Below are positions 9,016 to 18,309 of a stretch of 64,000 nucleotides of DNA, piece by piece. Positions within the stretch are counted from its first letter, which is position 1; each line of letters begins with the position of its first letter. Below the pieces are notes generated by a model. That model was not told where the DNA came from. It saw only the letters and a program-made list of their open reading frames with translations, and did no database searches. Position numbers and translations under genes: made by a program. The DNA comes from Kitasatospora purpeofusca (GTDB taxonomy: Bacteria; Actinomycetota; Actinomycetes; Streptomycetales; Streptomycetaceae), in the NCBI RefSeq assembly GCF_000718025.1, contig NZ_JODS01000002.1, positions 496,001 to 560,000 of the forward strand, in the 5' to 3' direction.

Positions 9016-9620
9016 GTCGGTCGGTGCGGTGGGAACGGTGGTCGGCAGGCCCGGCCCGGTCCGCGGAGGACGCGGACCGGGCCGGGCTCCTCGGGCCCGG
9101 GGAGCCGTCGGAGCGTCGGTACCGGCGGCCGGGAGGCTTGCTGCGGGACTCGCTGCGGGACTCGCTGCGGGGGCTCGCCGCCCGCCGCGCCGCCCGGTCG
9201 GGGCGGCGGCGGGACGGCGGCAGCGTGGCGATCGAGGCGGCGATCGTCGCACCCGCCGTGGTCGCGCTGATCCTGGTCGCGGTCGCGGCGGGCCGGGTGC
9301 AGACCGCCGGCGGCACCGTCGAGGCGGCGGCCCGCTCGGCGGCCCGCTCGGCGTCGCTGGCCCGCGGACAGGCCGCCATGGACGCGGCGGCGAAGACCGC
9401 CGCCGCGGACTCGATGCGGCAGCAGGGCGTGAACTGCCGGAAGAGCAAGGTCACCGTCGAGCACAAGAAGCGGACGAACCAGGGCGTCGACTGGGAGACG
9501 GTCGAGGTGACGGTGACCTGCGAGGTCTACCTCGGGGACCTGCTCGGCGGGCCGAACGTCGTCCCGAAGACGTTGACCGGCTGGTTCGCCTCGGTGGTCG
9601 ACCGGTACCGGGGCCCGTGA
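9012..9620 (+). CDS. TadE/TadG-like pseudopilin
   Basis: The protein has 202 residues with GTG at 9012 overlapping the previous stop. It has an unusually long Arg-rich N-terminal part of about 73 residues containing a duplicated LLRDSLRDSLR, then RDGG|SVAIEAAIVAPAVVALILV. That is a prepilin-like junction with Glu at +5 and a long hydrophobic helix. The mature domain has an Ala-rich helical start and a beta-rich end with two Cys residues. It is probably a minor pilin of the same machine. Confidence 0.78.
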   Translation: MSRSVRWERWSAGPARSAEDADRAGLLGPGEPSERRYRRPGGLLRDSLRDSLRGLAARRAARSGRRRDGGSVAIEAAIVAPAVVALILVAVAAGRVQTAGGTVEAAARSAARSASLARGQAAMDAAAKTAAADSMRQQGVNCRKSKVTVEHKKRTNQGVDWETVEVTVTCEVYLGDLLGGPNVVPKTLTGWFASVVDRYRGP

Positions 9621-9878
9621 GGCCGGGGTGCCGTCCGGTGGGGCAGGGGGCCCGAGTGCCGCGAGCGGCCCGTGGGGGTCGGGCGCGGCAAGCGGGTCGA
9701 GTGGGTGGAGCGGTTCGAGCGCGGCAAGTGGGTGGAGATTGTGTCGGGTCGTGGGGCGGGGGGTGACAGGGCTGTGAGGACGAGGCGGCCGGACGGGGAT
9801 TGGGGAGCCGTCGGGCGGGGGAGACGCAAGCGGAGGACGCCCTGGGGAGGGCGGCTGAGCCGGTGGGGAGGGAACGCC

Positions 9879-10436
9879 ATGGCACGCGTACGTACGCGCG
9901 CGGTGCGGCCGCCCCGTGCCCGGCCGCTCGCTGCAAGGCCGTTGCGGGCCCGGCAGTTCCGGGCCGGGCAGTTCCGGGCCGGGCAGTTCAGGGCCGGGCT
10001 GGGCGGCCCGCTCGGCGGCCGTTCGGACCGGGGCGCACTGTCGATCTTCGTCGCCATCTGCGCGGCCTACGTGGTGCTGGTCATCGCGCTGGTCATCGAC
10101 GCCGGCGGCAAGCTGCGGCTCGCCGAGCGGGTCGACGCCTACGCCCAGGAGGCCGCCCGGATGGCCGGCCAACAGCTGGACGAGGCAGCCCTGTTGAGGG
10201 GTGAAGGGTACAAACTCAGGGCACGGACCTACGTCGAGGCCGCGGCTGACAGCTACCTCGCGCTGTACGGGCTGTCGGCGGCCGACGTGGAGTTCTCACC
10301 GGACGGCGCCACCGTCACGATCACGGTGCGGGCCGAGTTCCGCCCCGTTCTGCTGGGCGAACTCGGCAAACGGAAGGTCACGGGCAAGGGGAGCGCCACC
10401 CTCGTCCACGGAGTCAAGGAAGCGGAGACCGCCTGA
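9879..10436 (+). CDS. TadG-like pilus assembly protein
   Basis: The protein has 185 residues. I chose the ATG at 9879 because GGGGAGGG lies 7-14 bases upstream; the frame is open further 5' to a GTG at 9672, but that would add 69 Arg/Gly-rich residues. The N-terminus carries three near-identical RQFRAG/GQFRAG units. Then comes RSDRG|ALSIFVAICAAYVVLVIALVIDAGGKLR, a TadG-type membrane helix, followed by a soluble domain with 'AYAQEAARMAGQQLD'. Its stop overlaps the ATG of the large LysM-BTAD gene (TGATG), which ties that gene to the Tad operon. Confidence 0.72.
   Translation: MARVRTRAVRPPRARPLAARPLRARQFRAGQFRAGQFRAGLGGPLGGRSDRGALSIFVAICAAYVVLVIALVIDAGGKLRLAERVDAYAQEAARMAGQQLDEAALLRGEGYKLRARTYVEAAADSYLALYGLSAADVEFSPDGATVTITVRAEFRPVLLGELGKRKVTGKGSATLVHGVKEAETA
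9950..10000 (+). repeat. Short tandem repeat inside tadG-like gene
   Basis: Three copies of a 15-base unit, CGGGCCGGGCAGTTC with slight variation, lie in frame and give the (R/G)QFRAG peptide repeats of the N-terminal region. An in-frame repeat like this can change copy number by slippage without breaking the gene. Confidence 0.75.
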
Positions 10437-13400
10437 TGGCCGCGCCACGCGCCAAGGACCAGACCCGTGCCGGGCGTCCGGCCCGGGGAGCGAACGCCAC
10501 CCCCGCGTCCGGCCGGCTGCCGGCGCCGCTGCCGTCCCATCGGGCCGGCGGCGGCCGTCGGCGCGGCCGGGGCGGCGCCGTACTCGCCGCGCTCGCGGCC
10601 CTGATCACCCTGCTCGTCCTGATGGTCGGCGTGCCCGCCCTGCTGCTGTACGGCACCCGGTCGGTGGCCGACATGGGCGAACTCGCGCCCGACGGCATCG
10701 GCGCGCTGCTGACCAGCCCCGACGACGGGCGGCTGTTCCTCTGGCTGCTGGTGGTGGTCGGCTGGGTCGGCTGGGCGTGCTTCGCGCTCTCCGTCCTGGT
10801 GGAGGTCCCGGCCCAGTTGCGCGGCCGGGTGGCCCGGCGGATCCCGGCCTTCGGCTGGAGCCAGCGGGCCGCGGCCGGACTGGTCGGCGCGGTCATCGCC
10901 CTGGTGCCGGTGGCCGGTTCGGCCTTCGCCGCCACCGCGGAGCACGCGCCGGTCGTCGCCGCCGCGCAGGCGGCCCCCGGCGTGCAGCTCGCCGCCGCGC
11001 AGGACGCGCCGGCCGTCGCCCCCGCCGCCGACCAGCAGGCCGGCTACACCGTGCGGGACAGCCGGCCGGCCGACAGCCTGTGGTCCATCGCCGAGCGCCA
11101 ACTGGGCTCCGGGGAACGCTGGACGGAGATCGCCAAGCTCAACGACGGCCGGGTGATGGACGATTCGGGGGTCCGCTTCGACGCGGACCGGCCGATCCAG
11201 CCCGGTTGGAAGCTCGCCATGCCGGCCGACGCCAAGCCCGACCAGGCGACCCCCGGGCCCGCAGCCCCCGCACCCGCTCCGGCCGGCACGCCGCAGACCG
11301 GCCCGGCGGGCGGCGCGGCCCAGGGCGGCACCGTCACCGTGAAGGCCGGCGAGAGCCTGTCGGCGATCGCCCAAAGGGAGTTGGGCGACGCGGAGGCCTG
11401 GCCGAAGCTGTTCGAGGCGAACCAGGGCGTCCAGGCGCCCGACGGCGAGCGGCTCACCGACCCGGACGTGGTGGTGCCGGGCATGGTGCTCAGCCTGCCC
11501 GGTGCCCCGGCCCCGGCCCCGGCTCCCGCTCCTGCCCCCGCTCCGGCGCCCGAGCAGGCGCCCGCCCCCGCGCCCACCCCGCCGCCGCCCGCGCCGAACA
11601 CCCAGGCGCCCTCGGCGCCCGCCGCGCAGACGCCCGCCCCGGCGCAGCCCTCCGCCCAGGCCCCGGCGCCCGCACAGCCCTCCGCCCAGGCCCCGGCCCC
11701 GGCCGGGACGCCCGCTCCGAAGGTCGAGGCCCAGGCCCCGGCCGCCCACACCGAGAAGGCGAACGACGACTACGGCGTCGCCCTCGCCGCCTCCACCATC
11801 GGCGTGCTGCTCGCCGCGATCATGGTCGGGGCCGTCGCCCGCAAGCGCGGCGGCCAGTTGCGCGCCCGCCGCCCCCGGCACCGCATCGCCATGCCCAGCG
11901 CCCCGGCCGCCGCCTTCGAGGCCGAACTGAAGGCCCGCCAGGACGACGCCGGCCTCCACCTGCTCGACCGCGCCCTGCGCAGCATGGCCCGCAACACCGT
12001 CCGCGGCGGCAAGCGGCTGCCCGCGATCGTCGCCGCCCGGATCACCCCCGGCCGCACGATCGAACTCCACCTCTCCGGCCCGGCCGCGCCCATCGCGCCG
12101 TTCCGCGCCGCCCACACCCCCGACATCTGGTGGTGCGCCGCCGACTCCGAGGGCCTGCTCTCGCCGGCCCAGGCCCGCAAGACCGCCGCCCCCTACCCGG
12201 CCCTGGTCACCCTGGGCTCGGCCGCGGACGGCTCGATCGTCCTCGCCGACCTGGAGACGGTCCGGCTGCTCCACCTCTCCGGGCACCCGGACGACGCCCG
12301 CGACGTCCTGCGCACCCTGGCCCTCGAACTCGCCCACAGCCCGCTCGCGGACCGGCTCCACCTCCACCTGGTGGACCTCGCCGAGGAAATGCCGATCAGC
12401 GGACCGGCAGCCGAGCGGATCCACCGCCACACCACCCTGGACGCCGCGCTCGCCGCCCTCGGCCCGCGCACCGCCAAGGCCCGGGCCACCCTGGTCTCGG
12501 CCGAGGCCGCCAGCCCCCGGGACGCCCGCAGCCGGGGCCTGGCCGACGAGTCCTGGGTCCCCGAGATCGTGCTCTGCGGCCACCAGCCCGGCGGCGGCAT
12601 CCCGGCCGAACTCGGCCGGCTGCTCGACGCCCGGCCGCGCACCTGCGTCGCCGTGGTCACCCGCGCCCCCGAGCGCGGTACCGGCCCGGTCGCCCGCTGG
12701 ACCCTCCCGGCCACCGGCCAGGCCACCATTCCGGGCCTGCACGTCACGCTGGAGCTGCAGCGCCTGACCACCGGCCAGTACGAGCAGGTCACCGAGCTGC
12801 TCCGGGCCGCCGACGACAGCACCCAGCACCCCGCCCCCGCGTGGACCCTGGACGGCGACGAGCTGGAGCCCGCCGACCTCCCGGCCGCCGTCCCGGTGCT
12901 CGCGGGCGTCGGCGCGGCGTCGGGCCCCGGGTCGGACGGCCCGGCGGGCGGCTTCTCGCTCGCCGCGCTGGACGCCGCCCTGGGCGGCCCGGACTCCGGG
13001 GACGACGCGGACGACGACACCGGCGGCGGCCCGGCCGCGGCCGGACCTCGGCTGCTGGCACGGGTGATCGGCACCGGGGCCAGCCCGTTCGCGGGCACCG
13101 ACCCGGCGGCGCCGGTGCCGGGTCCGGTCGGACCGGCCGCACTGCCGGCCCCGCTGTCGGCCCCGCGACACCTCGTCAACGGGCTCGGCCGGCAGGCCGG
13201 CGCCGCCACCGGGCCGGTCCCCGTGGCACCGGCGGTCGCCGTGGTTCCCGCGGTGCTCCCCGCCGTTCCCACCGGACCGGCCGCCGCCTTCCCGGTCGCG
13301 CCGCCCGCCGGGCCCGCGACGGACGGCGGCGGCGACGGGTCCGGCGGCACCGAGGGGGCCGACGGCTCTGACGGGTCGGACGGCTTCCAGGGCGACGAGA

Positions 13401-14497
13401 CCACCCAGAACCTCGGACTGCCGACCGCTGTCGTGCCCGTCCAGCCGGTGGCCCCGGTGGCCCCGGTGCCGCCGATGGGTCCGGTCGCTCCGGTGGTCGA
13501 GGGCCCCTCCTCGGTGCCCGCCGTCCCCGTCCCCGCACCCACCACCCCCGCGCCCGCCGTCCCCGAGCCCGTACCGACGCACGACCCGGCCCCCGCACCC
13601 ACCGGCGCCGACCCGCGCGTCCCCACCAGGCCCGAGCCCGGCCCGGCCGCCACCGCGCTCGTCCCGACCACCTCCGGGCGCAGCGACAGCGACGACCTGC
13701 TCGCCATCCTCCGCTCGCCGGAGGCGCACGCCGTCCGCAACGCCCCCCGGATCCGCCTGCTCGGACCGGTCGACGTCGCGGGCACCGGCGGCACCGCCGA
13801 ACCCGGCGCGATCGCCCGGCTCACCGAGCTCGCCGCCTACCTGGCCCTGCGCCCCGGCGCCGACCGCGCCGCCCTCGACCACGACCTGCACCCCGGCGCG
13901 GCCCACCTCGACCCGCACCCCACCGCCGCCGACGCCCGCAACCCGCTGGCCGACAAGCTCACCGACCTGGCGGCCTGGCTGGGCACCGCCTCGGACGGCC
14001 GCCCCCTGCTGGTCACCGGCCAGGCCGAGGGCTGCACCTTCGCCCCGGCCGTCACCTGCGACTGGGACGAGTTCCGCAGCCTCTACCGGCGCGGCATGCG
14101 CAGCACCAGCGCCACCGCCGACGCGGCCCTCGCCCACGCCCTCGCCCTGGTCCGCGGCGCCCCGTTCGCGGAGGCCCCGCCCGCCTCGTACGGCTGGGCC
14201 GAGGCCGAACGGCAGGACATGATCGCCGCGATCGTCGACACCGCCCACGAACTCGCCGCCCGCCGCCTCCAGTACGGCGACCACCGCAGCGCCGAGGCCG
14301 CCGTCTTCCGCGGCCTCGCCGTCGCCCCGGACGTCGAACTCCTCCACCGCGACCTGTTCTACGCCTACGCCTCCGCCGGCGCCCGCGACCAACTCCTGCG
14401 CGCCGTCAACCGCCTCGACGCCCTCAGCCGCCGAACCGGCCGCGAACTCGACGCCGACACCATCGCCCTCCTCCGCGACCTCCTCGCCGGCTCCTGA
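10436..14497 (+). CDS. Giant membrane protein with two LysM modules and C-terminal BTAD domain
   Basis: The protein has 1353 residues and starts at the ATG overlapping the TadG-like stop. Visible order: disordered basic N-terminus; hydrophobic segments at about 42-68, 99-122 and 142-165; LysM-like module 1 at about 202-262; LysM module 2 at about 298-355; Ala/Pro-rich linker to 438; a transmembrane helix at about 443-466; a large cytosolic part with low-complexity Pro/Val/Ala stretches (about 820-1070); and a C-terminal region from about 1103 that resembles the winged-helix plus BTAD/TPR arrangement of SARP-type regulators. LysM modules bind peptidoglycan glycans, so the protein could connect wall state to a cytosolic effector domain. 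Whether the C-terminus still binds DNA is unknown. Translational coupling to tadG suggests a role in the pilus machine. Confidence 0.8.
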   Translation: MAAPRAKDQTRAGRPARGANATPASGRLPAPLPSHRAGGGRRRGRGGAVLAALAALITLLVLMVGVPALLLYGTRSVADMGELAPDGIGALLTSPDDGRLFLWLLVVVGWVGWACFALSVLVEVPAQLRGRVARRIPAFGWSQRAAAGLVGAVIALVPVAGSAFAATAEHAPVVAAAQAAPGVQLAAAQDAPAVAPAADQQAGYTVRDSRPADSLWSIAERQLGSGERWTEIAKLNDGRVMDDSGVRFDADRPIQPGWKLAMPADAKPDQATPGPAAPAPAPAGTPQTGPAGGAAQGGTVTVKAGESLSAIAQRELGDAEAWPKLFEANQGVQAPDGERLTDPDVVVPGMVLSLPGAPAPAPAPAPAPAPAPEQAPAPAPTPPPPAPNTQAPSAPAAQTPAPAQPSAQAPAPAQPSAQAPAPAGTPAPKVEAQAPAAHTEKANDDYGVALAASTIGVLLAAIMVGAVARKRGGQLRARRPRHRIAMPSAPAAAFEAELKARQDDAGLHLLDRALRSMARNTVRGGKRLPAIVAARITPGRTIELHLSGPAAPIAPFRAAHTPDIWWCAADSEGLLSPAQARKTAAPYPALVTLGSAADGSIVLADLETVRLLHLSGHPDDARDVLRTLALELAHSPLADRLHLHLVDLAEEMPISGPAAERIHRHTTLDAALAALGPRTAKARATLVSAEAASPRDARSRGLADESWVPEIVLCGHQPGGGIPAELGRLLDARPRTCVAVVTRAPERGTGPVARWTLPATGQATIPGLHVTLELQRLTTGQYEQVTELLRAADDSTQHPAPAWTLDGDELEPADLPAAVPVLAGVGAASGPGSDGPAGGFSLAALDAALGGPDSGDDADDDTGGGPAAAGPRLLARVIGTGASPFAGTDPAAPVPGPVGPAALPAPLSAPRHLVNGLGRQAGAATGPVPVAPAVAVVPAVLPAVPTGPAAAFPVAPPAGPATDGGGDGSGGTEGADGSDGSDGFQGDETTQNLGLPTAVVPVQPVAPVAPVPPMGPVAPVVEGPSSVPAVPVPAPTTPAPAVPEPVPTHDPAPAPTGADPRVPTRPEPGPAATALVPTTSGRSDSDDLLAILRSPEAHAVRNAPRIRLLGPVDVAGTGGTAEPGAIARLTELAAYLALRPGADRAALDHDLHPGAAHLDPHPTAADARNPLADKLTDLAAWLGTASDGRPLLVTGQAEGCTFAPAVTCDWDEFRSLYRRGMRSTSATADAALAHALALVRGAPFAEAPPASYGWAEAERQDMIAAIVDTAHELAARRLQYGDHRSAEAAVFRGLAVAPDVELLHRDLFYAYASAGARDQLLRAVNRLDALSRRTGRELDADTIALLRDLLAGS

Positions 14498-14638
14498 CCC
14501 ACCGACCCACCGACCCACCAGCACCCCCGCCCCGCCCGGCCCACCCGCCGACCGGGGCGCGGCGCGTCCTGCCCCGTTCCGGTTGCCTCATGGGGCAGGG
14601 AACGGCCGGCTGTCACAGCGGTCTGATGGGATCTCCGT

Positions 14639-15376
14639 ATGACGGATTGGTCGCAACTCAGCCACGCCTACGGCTCCGCGGAAGACATACCCGCCCTGCT
14701 CGACCGGATCGAGGCGGATCCGAGTGACGGGCACTGGAGTGCGCTCTGGTCGGCCCTCTGCCATCAGGGCAGTGTCTACTCGGCCAGCTTCGCGGCGCTT
14801 CCCCGGCTGACGGCGATCGCCGCGACCGCCGCCGACCCGAAGGAGCAGGTGAACGCCGTGCACCTGGCGGCCGCGATCGTGGCGGGGGCGGACCAGCTGA
14901 ACGAGCTCGGCGATCTCCGTGCGCAGAACGCCCAGGACATCGCCGTCCTGCTGCGCAGGGCGAACGAACACCTGCGGACGGTTCCCGACCGCACCGACTA
15001 CGTCTACCTGCTCGAAGCCGTCCTGGCCTTCGAGGGTGTACCGGTCTGGGGCGAGGAGCTGGCCTGCGGACTCGTGAACGAGGAGTACCAGACCTCCTGT
15101 CCGCGGTGCGAGACCGACCTGTTCATCGCGATCGGTGAATACGGCTACTTCTCCACGAGCGGCGACTACGCCCTGCACGACGACGTCGAGAAGGCGTCCC
15201 TGCGACCGGCGGACCCCGGAGACCTGCACGGCATCGGCCTGCGCCTCCACAGGCTCGCCCTCGGCGACGGTCGGCATGACGTCGCCACCGCGTTGACCTA
15301 CCTCTTCGGGGGCGCGCGCTGCACGGACTGCGGGGCGGACTTCGTGGTGGCCGACCGGATGGGCGAGTTCTGCTGA
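14639..15376 (+). CDS. Hypothetical protein, helical with split Cys pairs
   Basis: The protein has 245 residues with ATG at 14639; the ribosome-binding site is poor. The first 130 residues are helical and resemble a HEAT-like solenoid. The second half has CPRC near residue 150 and CTDC near residue 230, which together could form a four-Cys zinc site. There is no signal peptide. I do not recognise a named family. Soluble proteins of this type sometimes act as immunity or adaptor proteins, but nothing here proves that. It stands alone, followed by a strong hairpin. Confidence 0.65.
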   Translation: MTDWSQLSHAYGSAEDIPALLDRIEADPSDGHWSALWSALCHQGSVYSASFAALPRLTAIAATAADPKEQVNAVHLAAAIVAGADQLNELGDLRAQNAQDIAVLLRRANEHLRTVPDRTDYVYLLEAVLAFEGVPVWGEELACGLVNEEYQTSCPRCETDLFIAIGEYGYFSTSGDYALHDDVEKASLRPADPGDLHGIGLRLHRLALGDGRHDVATALTYLFGGARCTDCGADFVVADRMGEFC

Positions 15377-15406
15377 CGGTCGCTGCTGACGTTGCCGCAG
15401 CAGGGA

Positions 15407-15457
15407 CCGGGCGCGAAGCAGGAAGTCGGCCCGGTCGACTTCCTGCTCCGCGCCCGG
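15407..15457 (+). terminator. Strong hairpin, family copy A (GAAGTCG core)
   Basis: The 22-base arms 15407-15428 and 15436-15457 pair with one mismatch around a 7-base loop. The inner core is GGAAGTCG/CGACTTCC. It begins 31 bases after the stop of the upstream gene and probably ends its transcript. The core is shared with three further hairpins at about 19.5, 20.2 and 23.6 kb. Confidence 0.75.
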
Positions 15458-15634
15458 CTCCAGGCCCTGTCCCGGCCTGCGGTGTCCCGGTGCGGGTCAC
15501 CGTTCACCCACCCGGCCTGGCTCCGGTGTCACCCGATCTCGTAGGGTGGCGCCCATGGTGTGGTGACAGGCGCCACAGCGGGGTACGAGGCAGCAGAACG
15601 CCGCTCAGCGGCGGGGCGGGGCGGTGACCTGGAA

Positions 15635-17797
15635 ATGGCGGAGACTACGGCGGTCCCCGGAGGTTCCGACCCCGTGACGGACGCCGGACCCGGCCCCCAG
15701 GACGCCGTACCGCCGAGGTCCGCGCGCAACGCCTACGAGGAGCACCCGCCCGGCCCGGCCGCGCTCTACGAGCCACCGGTGCCGCCGCCCGCCCCCGCGC
15801 CGCCCGCCCCAGCCCCGCAGCCCGCCCCGGGCCCGGTGGCCGGACCGCCCGCGCCGTCCACCGGATGGACCGTCACCGGCATGCCCGCCATGGGCAGCGC
15901 GCCCGTCGTCCCGGCCCCGGCCGGCGCCACGCCGCTGCCGTTCACCCTCCCCGGCGCCACCCCCGCGCACGGCCTGCCCGGCATCGGTGGCGCCCTGGGC
16001 AGCGGCCCGCGCGGTCGGATCCTGGTCGTCGAGGGCGGCTACGGCACCTCCGGCCGCCGCACCTGGGGCCGCGGCGGCCCCGCCCAGGCCCCGGTGCTGT
16101 CCGCGATGCTCGCCGCCGTCTCCCCGCAGGTGCTGCTGGCCGCCGACACCGTCGACGCCGTGCACCTGCCCGGCGCCAGCGACCCGCACACCGTGCTCGC
16201 CCACCTGCGCGCGGCCGCCCGCCACCCCGGACCGCTGCTCGTCCACCTCGGCGGGCACCTGCTCGCCGACAAGCGCGGCGGCCAGCTCCACCTCACCCTG
16301 CGCGACTCCAAGCCCGGCAGCATCCGTCAGGACGGCCTCGCCTGGCAGTCGATCGCCGGCGAGCTGCGGCACCGTCCGGCCGAGTGGCAGACCCTCGTCG
16401 TCGCCGACCTGAGCGCCGACCAGAACGCCTGGTCGTTGCTCCAGGGCGACCTCGCGTCCCTCAGCGAGGGCCTGCCGCTGTGGGCGGTGGTCAGCCCCGA
16501 CCCCGACCAGATCGGCACCTTCACCCGCGCCCTGATCGAGGCCCTGCACGGCGGCCGCCCGGGCGGCGAGGCCGTCCTCGCGCCGGAACAACTGCGCCAC
16601 CAGGTCTACTCGGTGCTCCGCCCGGACGTGATCGTGGTCAGCACGCACGCCCCGGACCGCCCGTTCTTCCGCAACACGGCGCGGCGCGGCGAGGGGGCGC
16701 CGACCGAGTTCGCCCCGTACGAGGCCCCGAGCCCGGCAGCCGTGCTGCCCCGCCCGGCCGCGCCGGACGAGGTCACCTGGGACGACCGGCCGTGGGGCGA
16801 GTCGCCCCGGGAGGCCGCCGTCGCGCAGGACGCGGTGCCGGGGCCCCGTCCGGCCGTCACCCTGGACAAGCCGTCCGTCGCTGCCGCTGCCCCGGCCGCT
16901 GCCGCACCCGTGCGGCCGTCCGACGGGCGCGTGAACCTGCTCAAGCCCGGCGTACCGCCCACCCCGCCGCTCCCGCCGCACCCGGTCGACCTGCGGAAGG
17001 CCGGCGCCTGGCAGTCGGCGGCGGAGCCCGAGCCCGAGATCGTGCCCGTGCCCGTGCCTGAGGTCGTGCCCGTCGCCGAGGTGGTGCCCGTGCCCGTGCC
17101 CGAGGCCGAGGTCGCGTCCGAGCCCGTCGCCGAGGTCGTGCCCGATCCCGAGCCCGTCGAGGAATCGGAACCGACCGACGCCGCCCCGGCGGACGCGCCG
17201 CCCAGCGACGCCGAGCCCGAGGACGCCCCCGCGGCCTCCCCCGAGGAGCCTGCGTCCGAGGCCGAGGCCGAGCCCGAAGCTGTCGAGCCCGAAGCTGTCG
17301 AGCCCGCCCCGTCGGACGCCACCCCCTCCCCGGACCACACTCAGCCCCGCGCCGACTACCGCGAGGTCATCGGCCGGATCGTCCGCAGCGCCGACGCCGG
17401 CGACCACGCGGCCGCCACCGACCTGGCCTTCGCCCTGGAACTGGAGGCGATCGCCGAGCACGGCCCGGTGTCCGCAACCGTCCTGCAGGTCCGTCAGGTC
17501 CGCGCCCACGTGTCCCGGCTCGCCGGCCGGACGGCCGAGGCCGCCGGGATCTACCGCGAGGTCGCCCTGACCCTGCTGCGCAGCGAGGGCCCCGAGCACC
17601 CGGAGACCCAGCACGCGGCGACCAACGCGGAGGCCTGCTGGCGGGCGATCCCGGACCGCGAGGAGGCCCTGCGGATCGCCCCGGAGATCATCGAACTGCG
17701 CGCCTACCTCCCGGGCCCCGACGGCCGCAAGCTCCGCGCCGCCGAACGCCACCTCGCCGCCCTCGCCGCCACCGCCACCGGCGCCGACCCCGCCTGA
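15635..17797 (+). CDS. Degenerate caspase-like domain protein with acidic linker and TPR-like C-terminus
   Basis: The protein has 720 residues from the ATG at 15635. A GTG at 15674 behind GGAGG is a good alternative start. Residues 1-120 are Pro/Ala-rich. Residues about 125-330 read like a caspase-hemoglobinase fold: strand RILVVEGGYG, then 'LVHLGGHLL' where metacaspases have their His, a LRDS loop, then 'LVVADLSADQ' where the catalytic Cys is expected, and 'FTRALIEALHGG' near the end. The Cys is missing, so if the fold call is right it is an inactive pseudo-protease. A long Val/Pro/Glu-rich linker follows (about 470-565), then helical repeats (about 570-715) like TPRs. The fold call is my inference from motif order. 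Confidence 0.6.
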   Translation: MAETTAVPGGSDPVTDAGPGPQDAVPPRSARNAYEEHPPGPAALYEPPVPPPAPAPPAPAPQPAPGPVAGPPAPSTGWTVTGMPAMGSAPVVPAPAGATPLPFTLPGATPAHGLPGIGGALGSGPRGRILVVEGGYGTSGRRTWGRGGPAQAPVLSAMLAAVSPQVLLAADTVDAVHLPGASDPHTVLAHLRAAARHPGPLLVHLGGHLLADKRGGQLHLTLRDSKPGSIRQDGLAWQSIAGELRHRPAEWQTLVVADLSADQNAWSLLQGDLASLSEGLPLWAVVSPDPDQIGTFTRALIEALHGGRPGGEAVLAPEQLRHQVYSVLRPDVIVVSTHAPDRPFFRNTARRGEGAPTEFAPYEAPSPAAVLPRPAAPDEVTWDDRPWGESPREAAVAQDAVPGPRPAVTLDKPSVAAAAPAAAAPVRPSDGRVNLLKPGVPPTPPLPPHPVDLRKAGAWQSAAEPEPEIVPVPVPEVVPVAEVVPVPVPEAEVASEPVAEVVPDPEPVEESEPTDAAPADAPPSDAEPEDAPAASPEEPASEAEAEPEAVEPEAVEPAPSDATPSPDHTQPRADYREVIGRIVRSADAGDHAAATDLAFALELEAIAEHGPVSATVLQVRQVRAHVSRLAGRTAEAAGIYREVALTLLRSEGPEHPETQHAATNAEACWRAIPDREEALRIAPEIIELRAYLPGPDGRKLRAAERHLAALAATATGADPA

Positions 17798-17803
17798 CCG
17801 GCG

Positions 17804-18277
17804 ATGGGCTTCTGGTCGACGTGGCGGGAGAACCGCCGCTCCCTCAAGGGTTCGCTGCGGACGGGTGAGCCCTGGCCGGAGGCGGACCTGTCGGAGTTCG
17901 TCGCGGCGATCGAGGCGTCGGGCCTCTTCGAGTCGGTGGAGGTGGCGCCGGTCGACCCGCCGCGACTCGTCGACCTCTACTTGGAGGCACCCACCGGCCA
18001 CTCCTTCGTCGTCATGGTCGCGGACGGCTCCGACTCCTGCCGGATCATCTGCGACGCCTACGTCTTCGACTGGGTTCCGACGTGCCTGGCGCTGGAGTTC
18101 CTCCGGACCGTCATGGCCGGCGAGATCGAAATGGACTTCTCGACCTCGCGCCGCTGGGTGCTGCTGGGCGTCCCACTGACCGGCGAGGGCACCTGGCGGG
18201 AGTCCCGCCGGTTCCACGACGACCTCGCCCCGTGGGAGACCCGGGCGATGGCGCGCGACCGCACACCCACGCCCTGA
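17804..18277 (+). CDS. Small hypothetical protein
   Basis: The protein has 157 residues and starts 6 bases after the previous stop, so it is probably co-transcribed with the caspase-like gene. It has a mixed alpha/beta pattern with a strongly hydrophobic central strand (HSFVVMVADG) and several Trp residues near the C-terminus. No signal peptide, membrane segment or known motif is visible. I do not recognise the family. Confidence 0.6.
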   Translation: MGFWSTWRENRRSLKGSLRTGEPWPEADLSEFVAAIEASGLFESVEVAPVDPPRLVDLYLEAPTGHSFVVMVADGSDSCRIICDAYVFDWVPTCLALEFLRTVMAGEIEMDFSTSRRWVLLGVPLTGEGTWRESRRFHDDLAPWETRAMARDRTPTP

Positions 18278-18309
18278 CGGACACCGGCGGCGTCGTATGC
18301 TCGTCCGCC

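Noticed and set aside
9672..9878. 69-residue N-terminal extension of the TadG-like protein
   Set aside because: It is low-complexity Arg/Gly sequence without a ribosome-binding site. ATG at 9879 follows GGGGAGGG.
10253..14524. 1423-codon open frame on the - strand opposite the LysM-BTAD gene
   Set aside because: It mirrors the high-GC codon bias of the real + strand gene, is extremely Gly/Arg/Val-rich, and has no domain or ribosome-binding site. It is a shadow frame.
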